A stretch of DNA of 64,000 nt from Yersinia enterocolitica (GTDB taxonomy: Bacteria; Pseudomonadota; Gammaproteobacteria; Enterobacterales; Enterobacteriaceae): the NCBI GenBank assembly GCA_002082245.2, contig NBTC02000002.1, forward strand, positions 1,612,001-1,676,000. The letters run 5' to 3'. The notes under the pieces were generated by a model, which was not told the origin of the DNA, ran no database searches, and saw nothing but the letters and a program-made list of their open reading frames with translations. Shown piece after piece: positions 15,236 to 28,130 of the stretch. The position numbers were made by a program, and so were the translations under genes. Position 1 is the stretch's first letter. Each line of letters starts with the position of its first letter.

Positions 15236-16369
15236 TTATACCTGCTTATAGGCTTTAATTGTTTCCTGAGTGCACCGTTTCCAGGAGAATGTACTAGCTC
15301 TGGCGAGCCCTGCTGCTATCGCCTTATTTCGCCATCCTTCATCCTGCAGACTTTTAACGATAGCGGTAGTCAGCCCCTCAACATCCAAGGCATCGCACAT
15401 TAGACCCGACTCACCTATGACCTCAGGCAATGATGCCGCATTTGAACAAACGACAGGGATACCTGATGCCATAGCCTCAAGAACGGGTAAGCCAAACCCC
15501 TCATATAATGAAGGAAATAGAAATGTCCTTGCACCAGAAAAAAGCAAAGGAAGATCATCCGAACTTAAATAACCAAGGTATAGTAACCAGCCTTGTTGTG
15601 TGGCTAATTCAAAACGGCGATGTAATGACTCACTGTTCCATCCAGAGAAGCCACATATTACCAAGGGATACCGAGAGCGAAGATCCAAAGGCATGCGTTC
15701 ATAAACATCAAGTAAGGTTGCAATATTTTTTCTTGGTTCGATAGTACCGGTAAATAATGTGTATTGTCCTGCAACCAAGTTCAATCGGGTCATTAAATTT
15801 TGCAGAGACACATACTCTCGTGGATAAAATTCACCACTACTGGCTAACGGCGCTGAAACTATTTTTTCAATAGGGTAATCAAAATACTCGGCTAACTCTT
15901 TACGAGTAAATTCAGAGTCAGTAATTAAGACTTTCGCCCTTTTTATCGTGAGTAATAATTCTTTTTGCATATATCGTACACGATTTTCTGGATGGCACTG
16001 TGGCCATTTAAAAATCGAAAGATCATGGAAAGTTGAGACAGCATTATCAACTCGCGGGGGTAAATAAAAATTGGTGCTATGGTAAATAAAACCCTGGTAA
16101 GGTTTTAATGCCAAACTTTTTAGCCACGGAGCAGAAAGCCGATACAACTCACTCGCAATTGCACTATTTTTTACCGCAGTTTTTAACCCTGAAGTAGCAC
16201 TCGACTCAGCCTTAACAGCAGGCAAATCCCGAGATATTTTTCTACCCTGTAAAAACAACAGATCTGAGATATCGTCATTGTTTTGCAGCTCTCGGGCTAA
16301 CTCATATGTGTAGCGGCCAATACCCGTCAGTGGGTATTTAATAGAGTCAATAGAAAAAACCACTCTCAT
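15236..16369 (-). CDS. Family 4 glycosyltransferase, WbpY-like
   Basis: The 377-residue protein begins [20 protein letters not shown], with the [11 protein letters not shown] helix common to WbpY/WbdB-type mannosyl- and rhamnosyltransferases. The C-terminal GT4 domain has [10 protein letters not shown] (about 206-215) and the E-x7-E motif at Glu290/Glu298 ([12 protein letters not shown]). The ATG at 16369 overlaps the stop of the preceding rmd-type gene by one base, so translation is coupled; a longer frame from 16423 would run into rmd. It likely adds D-rhamnose units to the growing O-polysaccharide; regiochemistry is unknown. Confidence 0.82.
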   Translation of the reverse strand: MRVVFSIDSIKYPLTGIGRYTYELARELQNNDDISDLLFLQGRKISRDLPAVKAESSATSGLKTAVKNSAIASELYRLSAPWLKSLALKPYQGFIYHSTNFYLPPRVDNAVSTFHDLSIFKWPQCHPENRVRYMQKELLLTIKRAKVLITDSEFTRKELAEYFDYPIEKIVSAPLASSGEFYPREYVSLQNLMTRLNLVAGQYTLFTGTIEPRKNIATLLDVYERMPLDLRSRYPLVICGFSGWNSESLHRRFELATQQGWLLYLGYLSSDDLPLLFSGARTFLFPSLYEGFGLPVLEAMASGIPVVCSNAASLPEVIGESGLMCDALDVEGLTTAIVKSLQDEGWRNKAIAAGLARASTFSWKRCTQETIKAYKQV

Positions 16370-17264
16370 TATTTTCTTTCCAGCATCCAACGTAGTGTTT
16401 GCTCTAATGGCGGCGTATTCCATCCATCAACAATACTTTGTAATTTGCTCGCATCACCGCATAACGTTTTTACTTCATTAGCACGAATAAAAGCTGGATT
16501 AACGCGAATTGATAGACTGTGTGAGGTTATTTCTTCGCATATGCTAATTACTTCACGTAATGAATAGGTTCTACCAGAGCAGACGTTAACAATCTCGCCA
16601 ATAGGTTTGGCTGTTAGTAGGCCTAAATATGCTTTTACTAATGCTCTAACATCCGTAAAGTCACGCCATACGTCTAAATTGCCTAACTCTATTTCGTCGG
16701 CTTTACGTTTGAAGTGAGAAACTATTTTAGGCAATAAGAAATTATTTGATTGCCCAACACCGGTATAGTTAAAGGGACGAACAATGATAATCGGTAATTT
16801 TTCAGACCATAATTTAGCCATATATTCCATGGCTAACTTGCTGACGGCATAATCATTAGCAGGATTCACCACAGCTGTTTCACTCAACATACCAGCTTGG
16901 GTGTTACCATAAACATTAGCACTGCTGGCAAGCAAAACTGCGTCTATAGTATCGGCAACACTACTCAATGCGGCCAATAAATTCCTGGTACCAACAACAT
17001 TGACATCATAAAAAGCGCCAGGATCTCCGTGCCCGACAAATGCAATTGCAGCAAGGTGAATAACAAGATCCGGTCTCACCTGCTCAATAATAGAAGTAAG
17101 CCCGTTAGCATCAAGTAAATCCACTTGAAAATAATCAGGCTCATTTGAAGGCTGTGAACCTAAACCAAATACCCGGTAGCCGGCAGCGGATAACTCCGCT
17201 GCCATATAATGGCCCGTAAATCCCTGAATACCGGTGATCAGGGCACGTTTGCCATTCATTACCA

Positions 17265-17265
<1 letters not shown>
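16369..17265 (-). CDS. rmd: GDP-4-keto-6-deoxy-D-mannose reductase, Rmd type
   Basis: This 298-residue short-chain dehydrogenase/reductase has the N-terminal cofactor motif GIQGFTG (Gly12, Gly15, Gly18) and the catalytic Tyr139-x3-Lys143 (YAVSK). Directly downstream of gmd, it would reduce the Gmd product. The segments WRDFTDVRALVKAYLGLL and VNVCSG resemble P. aeruginosa Rmd, giving GDP-D-rhamnose. A GDP-6-deoxy-D-talose (Tld) outcome cannot be excluded from sequence alone; the rhamnan-type transferases around it favour Rmd. The start overlaps the gmd stop (TGATG). Confidence 0.72.
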
Positions 17266-19698
<2,433 letters not shown>

Positions 19699-20913
19699 TT
19701 ATTTTCCCTCAATTACTTTTTTTACAGTTTGTGGAATAATCTGAAGGCAATGTTCCCAAAGTAAATCATCTAGGTTATTCGGCTCTTCAGTTGTAGTGCA
19801 TTGCGATTTATCGTTTAAGATAGACCTGATAGATGAAGTAAAATCCTGACTATTATGACAAATTTTTATTTTATCAAGATCTTTATAACGTTCATAGCCT
19901 CTTAATGCTGTTTCAGTGGCAATAACATATTTTTTCGAAAAAATTGCTTCTGCAGTTTTGATATTAGATCCACCACCATGTGGAATTGGCAAAAGAAAAG
20001 CCGTTGCAAGTTCCTTTACTGCAGCCAAATCTTCATCTGAGAGCATATAAAGTAACTGAAGCCTACTTTTATTTATACTATTGTAATCAGTATCAACTAA
20101 TTGACCGTAAAGACTTTCGCACACACTGCCAACAACGACAAGTTTGGAGTCTGGAGGTATACAAGCTAAAGAATCACCGATACAGGCTTTAAAACCCGTA
20201 AAGTTAGGGGGGTGTCCGCTAGCCACATACAAAATCCAAGGGACCATTGGTAATTGACTTCGCCAATAATCTAGTCGATCCTTTGCCGCTGTCCATTTTG
20301 AAATTCCATTTCTGGCAAGAATTACATTCTGTGCACCATAAGTAGATAATACATCTGAATCACTTTCTGTTACAGCACATACAATATCAGCTTGTTGAGC
20401 TGCACTAATTTCTAATTCTTTTATTTTTTGGATAATAGATTCAGCTTCGATGATTGAATAACTTTCTAAAATATCTTTTTTAAGTATCCATTCAATATTT
20501 TGTGAACCATATATTAATATAGGCCTTCTAACAAAAAATTCACTAATTAATCGCTCAGTCAAAGGCCATAACCAAGGCTGCTCAACATGTATAACATCAA
20601 TATCTTTAGGTATTATTTTTATCAGTTTATCAAAAAAATCCCTATCTTTAGATACATATTCGCCACATTGAAGGTCAGTAATAAGTGGAACTAATTTTCC
20701 ATCAAATTTCCTATAAGGTGAATTAAAATCAAAAGGTAGATCATGAGAATCAACATCACTTTTAGGATAGTTTTCAGGCTCGTATAAAGCAAAATTTATT
20801 ATGTCAAAACCATTACTTTCATATACCTTTTTAATATTAGCTAATCTTATTTGCCCCCCATGCCGTGGTTTGACTAACGGATATGTACTTAACAAAAGCA
20901 CCTTACTTTTCAT
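19699..20913 (-). CDS. Putative family 4 glycosyltransferase
   Basis: The 404-residue protein begins MKSKVLLLSTYPLVKPRHGG, with a donor-loop-like RHGGQ at the N-terminus, and has the C-terminal segment PHGGGSNIKTAEAIFSKKYVIAT, typical of GT4-type transferases in which the second glutamate of the E-x7-E motif sits in an EA/AEA helix. The start at 20913 is preferred over an in-frame ATG at 20955 because it has GAAGG five bases upstream. It is the most upstream simple transferase of the cluster. Donor and acceptor are unknown; the gene is AT-rich like its neighbours. Confidence 0.65.
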   Translation of the reverse strand: MKSKVLLLSTYPLVKPRHGGQIRLANIKKVYESNGFDIINFALYEPENYPKSDVDSHDLPFDFNSPYRKFDGKLVPLITDLQCGEYVSKDRDFFDKLIKIIPKDIDVIHVEQPWLWPLTERLISEFFVRRPILIYGSQNIEWILKKDILESYSIIEAESIIQKIKELEISAAQQADIVCAVTESDSDVLSTYGAQNVILARNGISKWTAAKDRLDYWRSQLPMVPWILYVASGHPPNFTGFKACIGDSLACIPPDSKLVVVGSVCESLYGQLVDTDYNSINKSRLQLLYMLSDEDLAAVKELATAFLLPIPHGGGSNIKTAEAIFSKKYVIATETALRGYERYKDLDKIKICHNSQDFTSSIRSILNDKSQCTTTEEPNNLDDLLWEHCLQIIPQTVKKVIEGK

Positions 20914-20994
20914 ATTTACCTTCAAATAATAACTTATTTTAATGAGGATACTCATTTCAAAAAAAAAGAACCATTTTGTTATAGATATATGACT

Positions 20995-22401
20995 TCATTC
21001 CTTTGTTTTTTTACTTCTGACTGAATTAATAAAATATTTTATAGGCTTGACTATCAGTGATATCATATTCTTACAAAATTTTATTATATTAATTTCCTCT
21101 CGCGAGCTATCCCTTTTATAGCAATCTAATTCATCCTTAATTTCATTGACTTTATTATTTAGCTCACAAACTTCTTGGTTAAGTTCATTAAGCTTACTAG
21201 TGAACTCACTAATTTCCTTTCTAAGTTCATTAAAAAGCATTTTCCTCTCCATAAGTTTTTCTAAATAATAGTTAAGATGAAAATTGCGGATTTCCTTTTC
21301 ACTAGGATTTGAGAGTCTCCAGTCATAATAATTTTTATCATATAGAAACTCTAATGGAATTAAATAATTTAGAACAGTAAAATCAAGAAATTTACCAGCA
21401 TATTCTCTATCCGTACATTCACTTAATAACTTGAATGGGGAATCACCTAAGATTATTGTCTTTTTTCCATATAAAATAGCTTCGAGACCAACACTAGAAT
21501 TTATAGTCACTATATTCCGACATTTATCTATAAAATCTTGGGGAGTTAACACCTCACTATTTGCAGTTATCTCAGAGTAATTTATATATCCAGAAGGATG
21601 TTTACGAATCAAAATATCATTTGATAAAGAGCGACAATAATTTATCAACTCAAAATTAGAGAATCCATTTGAAAATGCAATAATATTTGAATCATCTTCT
21701 ACTTGTAATGGAACACCAATATCATATACTTCTTCAATCAATCTTTCTTTTTCTTGCCCTTCTATTTTAAGTAAATTTAATAAGTAATTTCTATCAAACT
21801 GAGTAATCTCAATAAAATCTTTTTCTTTGCTAAAAGAAGTAAACCTTTTACTAGCTTCTGTATTGCCATTCACGCCGCTGAAATCAAAATAGCAAGTTCC
21901 TACATAATTAGGTGCTCGCAGAGGCCCCATCTCATTGTGTATAACTTTTATTTTCATCTGCTCAGCAATATAAGCAACACTAGGAATATTACACCACAGC
22001 ACAATGGCAGAAATTTCATACTTTGATACTAAATCATTAAAAATGTCATTTAGTAAAATCTCAAGAGGTAAATACCGCTCAGTTAATAACTTTCCCCAAA
22101 CAATATTTTTTGATTTGTATTTTTTCTCCAATTCATCAAATATTTCAGGATTGATTAAAACTTTATCAATCGATGTTAATAAATCTTCTGTGGGGATGTT
22201 AGCATCATAAGATGCTAACCAATTATCAGGTATATCAGCAGATGGAGGTTCGAAAATTTTTTTTTGGCCTATATGAATAGCATTTTTGATTGGAAACCTA
22301 TCTAGTGCTAAATATAAGCTAGTTAAAAAAGTTTTATGCGTATATTTCACATCATAAGGTAACCAAAAGAATATATATTTATTATCTTTTTTGGAATACA
22401 T
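20995..22401 (-). CDS. KpsC/KpsS-like putative Kdo transferase with coiled-coil tail (candidate O-chain terminator)
   Basis: The 468-residue protein has an N-terminal catalytic-looking region (about 1-360) with capsule-synthesis (PF05159-like) motifs: HNEMGPLR (156-162), RKHPSG (266-271) and NSSVGLEAILYGKKTIILG (301-319). After it come a heptad-like coiled coil (about 385-430, rich in Leu/Val/Ile at regular spacing) and a basic amphipathic tail (about 435-468, ending KKTKE). The same parts (Kdo transferase, coiled-coil ruler, membrane-binding tail) occur in chain terminators of ABC-dependent O-antigens such as WbbB, whose GT99 module adds beta-Kdo. I infer, without alignment, that this protein caps the chain. 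It overlaps the methyltransferase gene by 20 bp. Confidence 0.6.
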   Translation of the reverse strand: MYSKKDNKYIFFWLPYDVKYTHKTFLTSLYLALDRFPIKNAIHIGQKKIFEPPSADIPDNWLASYDANIPTEDLLTSIDKVLINPEIFDELEKKYKSKNIVWGKLLTERYLPLEILLNDIFNDLVSKYEISAIVLWCNIPSVAYIAEQMKIKVIHNEMGPLRAPNYVGTCYFDFSGVNGNTEASKRFTSFSKEKDFIEITQFDRNYLLNLLKIEGQEKERLIEEVYDIGVPLQVEDDSNIIAFSNGFSNFELINYCRSLSNDILIRKHPSGYINYSEITANSEVLTPQDFIDKCRNIVTINSSVGLEAILYGKKTIILGDSPFKLLSECTDREYAGKFLDFTVLNYLIPLEFLYDKNYYDWRLSNPSEKEIRNFHLNYYLEKLMERKMLFNELRKEISEFTSKLNELNQEVCELNNKVNEIKDELDCYKRDSSREEINIIKFCKNMISLIVKPIKYFINSVRSKKTKE

Positions 22402-23164
22402 ATATATTTACCTGGCCTTGAACCTTTTCAACAGGCAACATTGCATTTTCATTCAACAATTGATGTGTATTGATTCCATGCTCATCAAATTGATAAACAT
22501 CTTGGCCATACCATGTTAGCAATTCTAAACCATCGCTGAATTTAGATAAAAAATCTAAATGAGTGTAATGTCTAAAATGAAATTTATGTGGATTCAGATC
22601 TAAACTGTGTTTCTCCTGATTGGGTACAGAAACTATAATCAATCCATCTTTTTTACATGATTTTTTGATTTCGTCAAAAAGTTGTTCATCTTTATCTACG
22701 TGCTCAAGTGACTCAAAGCAGGTTATTACATCAAATACATTGACGGGCAATGTGAATGGAAAAAGTTTATTCGCGAAAATATTATTTTCTTTAACGTAAT
22801 TTTTATTAGCTTCTAAGATCGCTTCAGAAGAACCATCAAGGCCAATAAAATTGGCCTGTTCGAATTCAGAAGATAACATAAAAATACCATATCCATTCCC
22901 GCAAAAAATATCTGCCGCATTTATGATGATGTGTTTTTTCTGTCTTATGATCTCTATAGCCAACTCATATCTTGACGTATGATCACGCCGAATACCATCA
23001 ATTGTATTAGAGGTCTGCCGTTCACCGCTATAAAGGGAATAATCTTTAGTTTCATCTAAGTATTCTTCAACAGATACATTGCTAACTTCACTAGTATTCT
23101 GAGAATAATCTACGTTAGTAGTATCTTTATTATTTTTGAAAAATTTCAACATCTGCTGGAACAT
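22382..23164 (-). CDS. SAM-dependent methyltransferase (putative O-polysaccharide methyltransferase)
   Basis: The 260-residue class I methyltransferase has motif I as ADIFCGNGYG (Asp85, Gly89, Gly91, Gly93), the acidic end of strand 2 at GLD (Asp110) and the post-motif segment FDVITCFESLEHVD. The start at 23164 has a strong GGAGGG ribosome-binding site and overlaps the wzt end by 35 bp; an in-frame TTG five codons earlier overlaps that site and is unlikely. Set between wzt and the putative Kdo transferase, it probably methylates the non-reducing end of the chain (compare the methyltransferase part of WbdD). The substrate is not shown. Confidence 0.72.
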   Translation of the reverse strand: MFQQMLKFFKNNKDTTNVDYSQNTSEVSNVSVEEYLDETKDYSLYSGERQTSNTIDGIRRDHTSRYELAIEIIRQKKHIIINAADIFCGNGYGIFMLSSEFEQANFIGLDGSSEAILEANKNYVKENNIFANKLFPFTLPVNVFDVITCFESLEHVDKDEQLFDEIKKSCKKDGLIIVSVPNQEKHSLDLNPHKFHFRHYTHLDFLSKFSDGLELLTWYGQDVYQFDEHGINTHQLLNENAMLPVEKVQGQVNIYVFQKR

Positions 23165-24416
23165 AAAGTATCCCTCCAAAATTATTTTTTAAAAGATTAC
23201 CAGGGGTATTCACGGTAAATACCTTTGCACAAAAAACTCTATCATAAAAGTTAGGGGAATACGGGTCCTCTTTTATACCTATATCTACTCTGTAATCTCC
23301 CATAAAAAATGGTATTTTAAATCGCCAAGTTATAATAGACACCATACCCTTATTCATTAATGGAAGTCTCTTATTATAGTAATTGGAATTCATGCTGAGT
23401 AAAGGGAAACCTGCCTTATCTCCGATTAATAATCCGATAACGGCTCCTTCTGGGGTAGCGTCATTGCAACGAATGACAGCTTTAAATACTACCTCATCCT
23501 GGGCATAGAAAGTATTACTTTCAATCTCATCTGAGTTTAGAATATCAAAACTAATAAATTCTAGGCTCTTGGTTCCTGTGTCTATAAGTAATGAATTAGC
23601 CCGTAGATTAGGATCGACTTTAATCTCGTTCGCTGCAACCTCAGTATAATTAACCTCAACATTTTTAGAATTTTTATTGCTAGATTTGTTTTCAACAAGA
23701 TCATTTTGGTAAAAATCACAAACAGTCGCAGCATCACCAATAGATTTAATCTTTCCATCAGCAATATAGATTGCTCTATTACAAAATTGTCTGACTTGCG
23801 CTAATGAATGACTTACGAAAAGAATAGTCACTTTATCCGCTAATAAAGAATTCATTCGCTGCATACATTTAGCTTGAAATGCCAAATCCCCGACACTTAA
23901 TGCCTCATCGACAATTAAAATATCAGGTTTTACGGCTGTAGCAACAGAGAATGCTACTCTTGCCTGCATCCCACTTGAATAAGTTCTTACTGGCTTATCA
24001 AAATAATCTCCCACGGCGGCAAAGCTTTCAATCTCCGGCATAATGCCACTGATCTCTTCTTGACTGAAGCCTAAAAGTTGCCCTGCCATATACGCATTCT
24101 GCCGTCCTGTGAAATCGGGATGAAAGCCCATACCTAGCTCGAGCAACGCAGCAACTCTTCCCTCAGTGTGTATTGAGCCAGTTGTAGGTGTCGTCGTCCC
24201 AGTGATCATCTTTAGTAACGTACTTTTCCCTGCACCATTTACGCCAATAATACCTATAGAATCCCCAGGATTAATAGTAAAGGTTATATCTCTTAATATC
24301 CATTTTTCAGTATGTCTTTTTTTAGCCGGAATAGAGATCCACTCGATAAACCTACTAAATTTATTCGGATATTGCTTATAAGCTTTTCCGACATTATTTA
24401 CTATGATACTACTCAT
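23130..24416 (-). CDS. wzt: O-antigen ABC transporter ATP-binding protein with C-terminal carbohydrate-binding domain
   Basis: Wzt powers export of undecaprenyl-PP-linked O-polysaccharide through Wzm. Walker A is GVNGAGKST (58-66), the ABC signature is YSSGMQ (146-151) and Walker B ends ILIVDE (Asp170-Glu171). At 428 residues it has an extra C-terminal domain of about 150 residues (from about 270), as in the Wzt of E. coli O8/O9a. In those systems that domain binds the capped non-reducing end, so export depends on chain termination. This supports a terminator being encoded in the same cluster. It overlaps wzm by one base. Confidence 0.93.
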   Translation of the reverse strand: MSSIIVNNVGKAYKQYPNKFSRFIEWISIPAKKRHTEKWILRDITFTINPGDSIGIIGVNGAGKSTLLKMITGTTTPTTGSIHTEGRVAALLELGMGFHPDFTGRQNAYMAGQLLGFSQEEISGIMPEIESFAAVGDYFDKPVRTYSSGMQARVAFSVATAVKPDILIVDEALSVGDLAFQAKCMQRMNSLLADKVTILFVSHSLAQVRQFCNRAIYIADGKIKSIGDAATVCDFYQNDLVENKSSNKNSKNVEVNYTEVAANEIKVDPNLRANSLLIDTGTKSLEFISFDILNSDEIESNTFYAQDEVVFKAVIRCNDATPEGAVIGLLIGDKAGFPLLSMNSNYYNKRLPLMNKGMVSIITWRFKIPFFMGDYRVDIGIKEDPYSPNFYDRVFCAKVFTVNTPGNLLKNNFGGILYVPADVEIFQK

Positions 24417-25210
24417 TATAGTTCATCCACCATGTCTGCCGAGTGTTTTTTAAATAGCTTAAATCCTAGATAACAAAAGACAATAGATAATACAATGACT
24501 AATTTTAGTGGTCCCACTTGTGGCCATTGACCATGAACAAAAATGTTCTGATAAGAATTAATCAGTCCAGCCATTGGATTCCATCTAATTAATTTTTGCG
24601 CCCATTCGGGTAGTGTTCCAACCATATATACTATTGGAGTAAACCAAAACCAAAATTGGAGTAAGATACTAATAAATTGCCCAACATCTCGGAAGAAAAC
24701 ATTGATCACACCTACGGTCATTCCTAGACCTATGGAAAAGACTATCTGTAGTATAAGAAGAGGGACCATTGCTAGAATAACGACTCCAGGAAAATTCCCA
24801 CTTAGTATTAAAAATATAATAAAGATAGTGAATATTATAATGAAATTAAGTAGTGATGAAATGCTAATAATAATTGGTAAGCATATTCTAGGGAAGTTTA
24901 ATTTTTTTAATAAATTTGCATTATCGGTAAATACATTTTGACTTCTAGATATAATCTCCGCAAAAAGCCCCCAGGTTAAGATGCCTGAACACAAATATAT
25001 ACTGTATGAAAAGGATCCAGATGTTTGTGGTAACCTAGCTTGCATTAATTGAGAAAAAATGACAGTGTAGACGATAATCATGGATAACGGTTGTAATACT
25101 AACCAAGAAATACCCAGCATACTCATCTGATAGCGCGATTGAAAATCACGCTTTACGCTGCCAAAAATAAACCCTCGATAGCGATATATTGCCAATAACA
25201 TCTCTTTCAC
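24416..25210 (-). CDS. wzm: O-antigen ABC transporter permease
   Basis: The 264-residue protein is an ABC-2 type permease with six predicted membrane helices. It begins MKEMLLAIYRYRGFIFGSVKR, followed by the family's amphipathic RDFQSRYQMSMLG segment, and has the conserved FWFWFTPIVYMVGTLP stretch. With Wzt it forms the channel exporting the finished O-polysaccharide across the inner membrane. It starts 2 bp after the manB stop and overlaps wzt by 1 bp. No wzx or wzy was found, so export is ABC-dependent rather than Wzy-dependent. Confidence 0.94.
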   Translation of the reverse strand: MKEMLLAIYRYRGFIFGSVKRDFQSRYQMSMLGISWLVLQPLSMIIVYTVIFSQLMQARLPQTSGSFSYSIYLCSGILTWGLFAEIISRSQNVFTDNANLLKKLNFPRICLPIIISISSLLNFIIIFTIFIIFLILSGNFPGVVILAMVPLLILQIVFSIGLGMTVGVINVFFRDVGQFISILLQFWFWFTPIVYMVGTLPEWAQKLIRWNPMAGLINSYQNIFVHGQWPQVGPLKLVIVLSIVFCYLGFKLFKKHSADMVDEL

Positions 25211-25212
25211 TG

Positions 25213-26589
25213 TTATTCCCTACCTAGTAATTCTAAAATTTCCTGAGTCTTATCATTCATTAGTTCAATATTAGCTAAAGACTCAACATTCAAGCGCACA
25301 ACCGGCTCTGTATTCGACGTTCTTAAATTAAAGCGCCAGTCGCTGTATTCAATATTGACACCATCGGTTAAATCAATATTGGTCGCATCAGGTTCGTAAA
25401 TAGCTCTAATTTGAGCAATACGTTTGTGAGCATCAGTGAGTTTACGGTTAATCTCACCAGAGGCCGGGAATGCTTTCATTCGCTCACCCACAAATTGGCT
25501 CAAAGACATATTTTTGACGCAAAGCAATTCAGAAACTAACAACCATGGAATCATACCACTATCACAGTATGCAAAATTTCGGAAATAGTGGTGGGCACTC
25601 ATTTCTCCACCATATATTGCATCTTCTTTACGCATTCTTTCTTTGATAAAGGCATGTCCCGTTTTTGACATAATTGGAATGCCACCAGCTTTTTCTACTA
25701 TATCTATAGTATTCCAAGTCAAACGCGGATCATGAATAATCTTGGCACCAGGTTCTTTTTTCAAAAAAGCTTCAGCTAATAAACCAACAATATAATAACC
25801 TTCAATAAATTGCCCACTCTCATCGAAGAAGAAACAGCGGTCGAAATCGCCATCAAATGCTATGCCCATATCTGCACCAGATTCGGTAACAGCTCTTGCA
25901 GTGTCCGCTCGACATTCAGGTAACAGCGGATTAGGGATTCCATTGGGGAAATTACCATCAGGCTGATGGTGAACTGTTACAAATTCTATAGGGAGATGAG
26001 CTGCAGTAAAACGTTTTTCAATTTCATCAATAACATGTCCGGCCGCACCATTACCGGAATTTACTACTAACTTCAAAGGCTTGGTAAAGTTTTTAAAGTC
26101 AATATAGCCCATCAAATGATCAATATATTCATTAAGGACCGATACCTTCTTATAACTCCCTCTTTTACTTTGAACTGGTACAGTAAAGTTATTTTCTTCA
26201 GCAAGTTTTTGGATATCGCATAACCCTGTATCACCGCTAATGGGTTTAGCATTTTCTCTAACTAACTTCATACCGTTATAATTCATCGGATTATGGCTAG
26301 CTGTTACTTCGACTCCACCATCAACACCTAAATAAAATGTGGCGAAATAGATTTCTTCTGTTCCACTTAAACCAATATCTAATACATCGCTACCAGCATC
26401 CATCAAACCTTCTGCCAATGCCATTTTCAATGATTCACTAGTTAAACGAACATCGCCACCGACAACGATAGTTTTTGGTTTTAGATATTCACCAAAAGCT
26501 CGACCAATACGGTAAGCAATATCTTCATTCAACTCTGGACCTAATTGACCACGGATATCATAAGCTTTAAAACAAGTTAAGGTATTCAT
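25213..26589 (-). CDS. manB: Phosphomannomutase
   Basis: ManB (CpsG/RfbK) interconverts mannose 6-phosphate and mannose 1-phosphate. The start at 26589 gives 458 residues beginning [17 protein letters not shown], matching the E. coli length, with AGAGGA six bases upstream; a longer frame from 26646 overlaps manC and lacks family support. Phosphoserine Ser98 lies in [11 protein letters not shown], the metal loop is DGDFDRC, and the sugar-phosphate loop [12 protein letters not shown] is near the C-terminus. It works with ManC to make GDP-mannose for gmd. Confidence 0.95.
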   Translation of the reverse strand: MNTLTCFKAYDIRGQLGPELNEDIAYRIGRAFGEYLKPKTIVVGGDVRLTSESLKMALAEGLMDAGSDVLDIGLSGTEEIYFATFYLGVDGGVEVTASHNPMNYNGMKLVRENAKPISGDTGLCDIQKLAEENNFTVPVQSKRGSYKKVSVLNEYIDHLMGYIDFKNFTKPLKLVVNSGNGAAGHVIDEIEKRFTAAHLPIEFVTVHHQPDGNFPNGIPNPLLPECRADTARAVTESGADMGIAFDGDFDRCFFFDESGQFIEGYYIVGLLAEAFLKKEPGAKIIHDPRLTWNTIDIVEKAGGIPIMSKTGHAFIKERMRKEDAIYGGEMSAHHYFRNFAYCDSGMIPWLLVSELLCVKNMSLSQFVGERMKAFPASGEINRKLTDAHKRIAQIRAIYEPDATNIDLTDGVNIEYSDWRFNLRTSNTEPVVRLNVESLANIELMNDKTQEILELLGRE

Positions 26590-26602
26590 TGTTTCCTCTA
26601 AA

Positions 26603-28021
26603 TCAGCAACGGCCATAATGGTCTTTAACTCGAATAATATCGTCATCGCCTAGATAAGAACCTGACTGTACTTCAATAAGCTCAAGTGGGATCTTACCGG
26701 GGTTTTCCAACATATGAAGTGAACCAATAGGGATGAATGTCGATTGATTTTCAGTAATTAAAAATGTTTTGTCGCCAATCGTCACTTTTGCTGTTCCTGA
26801 TAACACAATCCAGTGCTCTGCCCGATGATGATGCATCTGCATGGAAAACGCGCCACCAGGTTTAACTGTAATCCGGTTAACATTAAAACGCTGTTCATTA
26901 ACCACAATATCGCAGCGCCCCCAAGGACGATAAGTTTCTCGGTGACGGCGATACTCGCTACGTTTCGTCTGCTTGAGATATTCAACGATCTTTTTAACGT
27001 CTTGTACTTTAGATTTATCTACCACTAGCACCGCATCTTTAGTGCTGACAATGACTAAATTATCCACACCAACTGCAGCAACTAATTTCTCATCAGTATT
27101 GATATAGCAATTCTGTGTATCATGCAGGAATGTATCACCTGTAGTGGCATTACCTGATTTATCTTTGTTACTCACATCCCAAAGTGCGGACCAAGAACCA
27201 ACGTCACTCCACCCCGCATCCAGCGGCACCACTACGGCGTTATTTGTTTTCTCCATTACCGCATAATCGATTGACTCATCAGGGCAGGCACTGAACTGAT
27301 CTTTATCTATAGTGATGAAATCTTTGTCTGAATCAGAATCCTTCATCGCAGCTTTACAAGCATCAAGAATGTCTGGTCTAAATTTCTCTAACTCTTGAAT
27401 ATAACGTTTGGCCCGAAACATAAACATGCCACTATTCCAATAATATTCACCAGAATTGATATATTGTTCAGCAGTTTCTAAATTAGGTTTCTCAACAAAC
27501 CGCTTGACGCTAAAAGCTTCCAAAGCCTCTTTGACTGTCGATTCTCCACGCTGAATATAACCATAACCCGTTTCTGGGCCGGTCGGAACAATCCCGAATG
27601 TTACCAGGCAATCCTTTTTAGCAAAAGGAATCGCACCGATAATAGCCTGGTGGTATGCATTACAGTTATTGATGATATGGTCAGCAGCCAACACCAACAT
27701 TATCGGGTCGTCGCCTTGAGAGATAGCATTTAATGCGGCTAAAGCAATTGCAGGGGCAGTGTTGCGGCCAACGGGTTCTAATATTATATTATGTGAAAGT
27801 TTATTAATTTGTCGCAACTGCTCTGCGACCAGGAAACGGTGTTCTTCGTTACAAATGACAACCGGTTCTCTGACAGAAATCCCTTCTAAACGATTTACAG
27901 TTTCCTGCAACATCGAATTCACCCCGTGCAAGCGTAAAAATTGCTTTGGATAGAGTTCTCTTGACATCGGCCACAGGCGGCTGCCCGTACCGCCAGCCAT
28001 AATCACGGGAAGTAACATCAT
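26603..28021 (-). CDS. manC: Mannose-1-phosphate guanylyltransferase
   Basis: ManC makes GDP-mannose from GTP and mannose 1-phosphate. The 472-residue protein has the N-terminal pyrophosphorylase signature [19 protein letters not shown], the sugar-phosphate motif FVEKP, and a C-terminal cupin domain ([16 protein letters not shown]) of the type II phosphomannose isomerase family. It is the first gene of the polysaccharide operon, 13 bp upstream of manB and preceded by a JUMPstart element. ATG at 28021 or 28018 are both possible; AAGGA lies upstream. Confidence 0.95.
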   Translation of the reverse strand: MMLLPVIMAGGTGSRLWPMSRELYPKQFLRLHGVNSMLQETVNRLEGISVREPVVICNEEHRFLVAEQLRQINKLSHNIILEPVGRNTAPAIALAALNAISQGDDPIMLVLAADHIINNCNAYHQAIIGAIPFAKKDCLVTFGIVPTGPETGYGYIQRGESTVKEALEAFSVKRFVEKPNLETAEQYINSGEYYWNSGMFMFRAKRYIQELEKFRPDILDACKAAMKDSDSDKDFITIDKDQFSACPDESIDYAVMEKTNNAVVVPLDAGWSDVGSWSALWDVSNKDKSGNATTGDTFLHDTQNCYINTDEKLVAAVGVDNLVIVSTKDAVLVVDKSKVQDVKKIVEYLKQTKRSEYRRHRETYRPWGRCDIVVNEQRFNVNRITVKPGGAFSMQMHHHRAEHWIVLSGTAKVTIGDKTFLITENQSTFIPIGSLHMLENPGKIPLELIEVQSGSYLGDDDIIRVKDHYGRC

Positions 28022-28130
28022 ATATCCTTAATCACCATAAAGTTTGAACTAAAGAGGTACCGCCACAACAAGTGAGAATGAAAACCATTTCACTTTAAAT
28101 AATATGCTATTAAATAATTAGTTTTTACAA

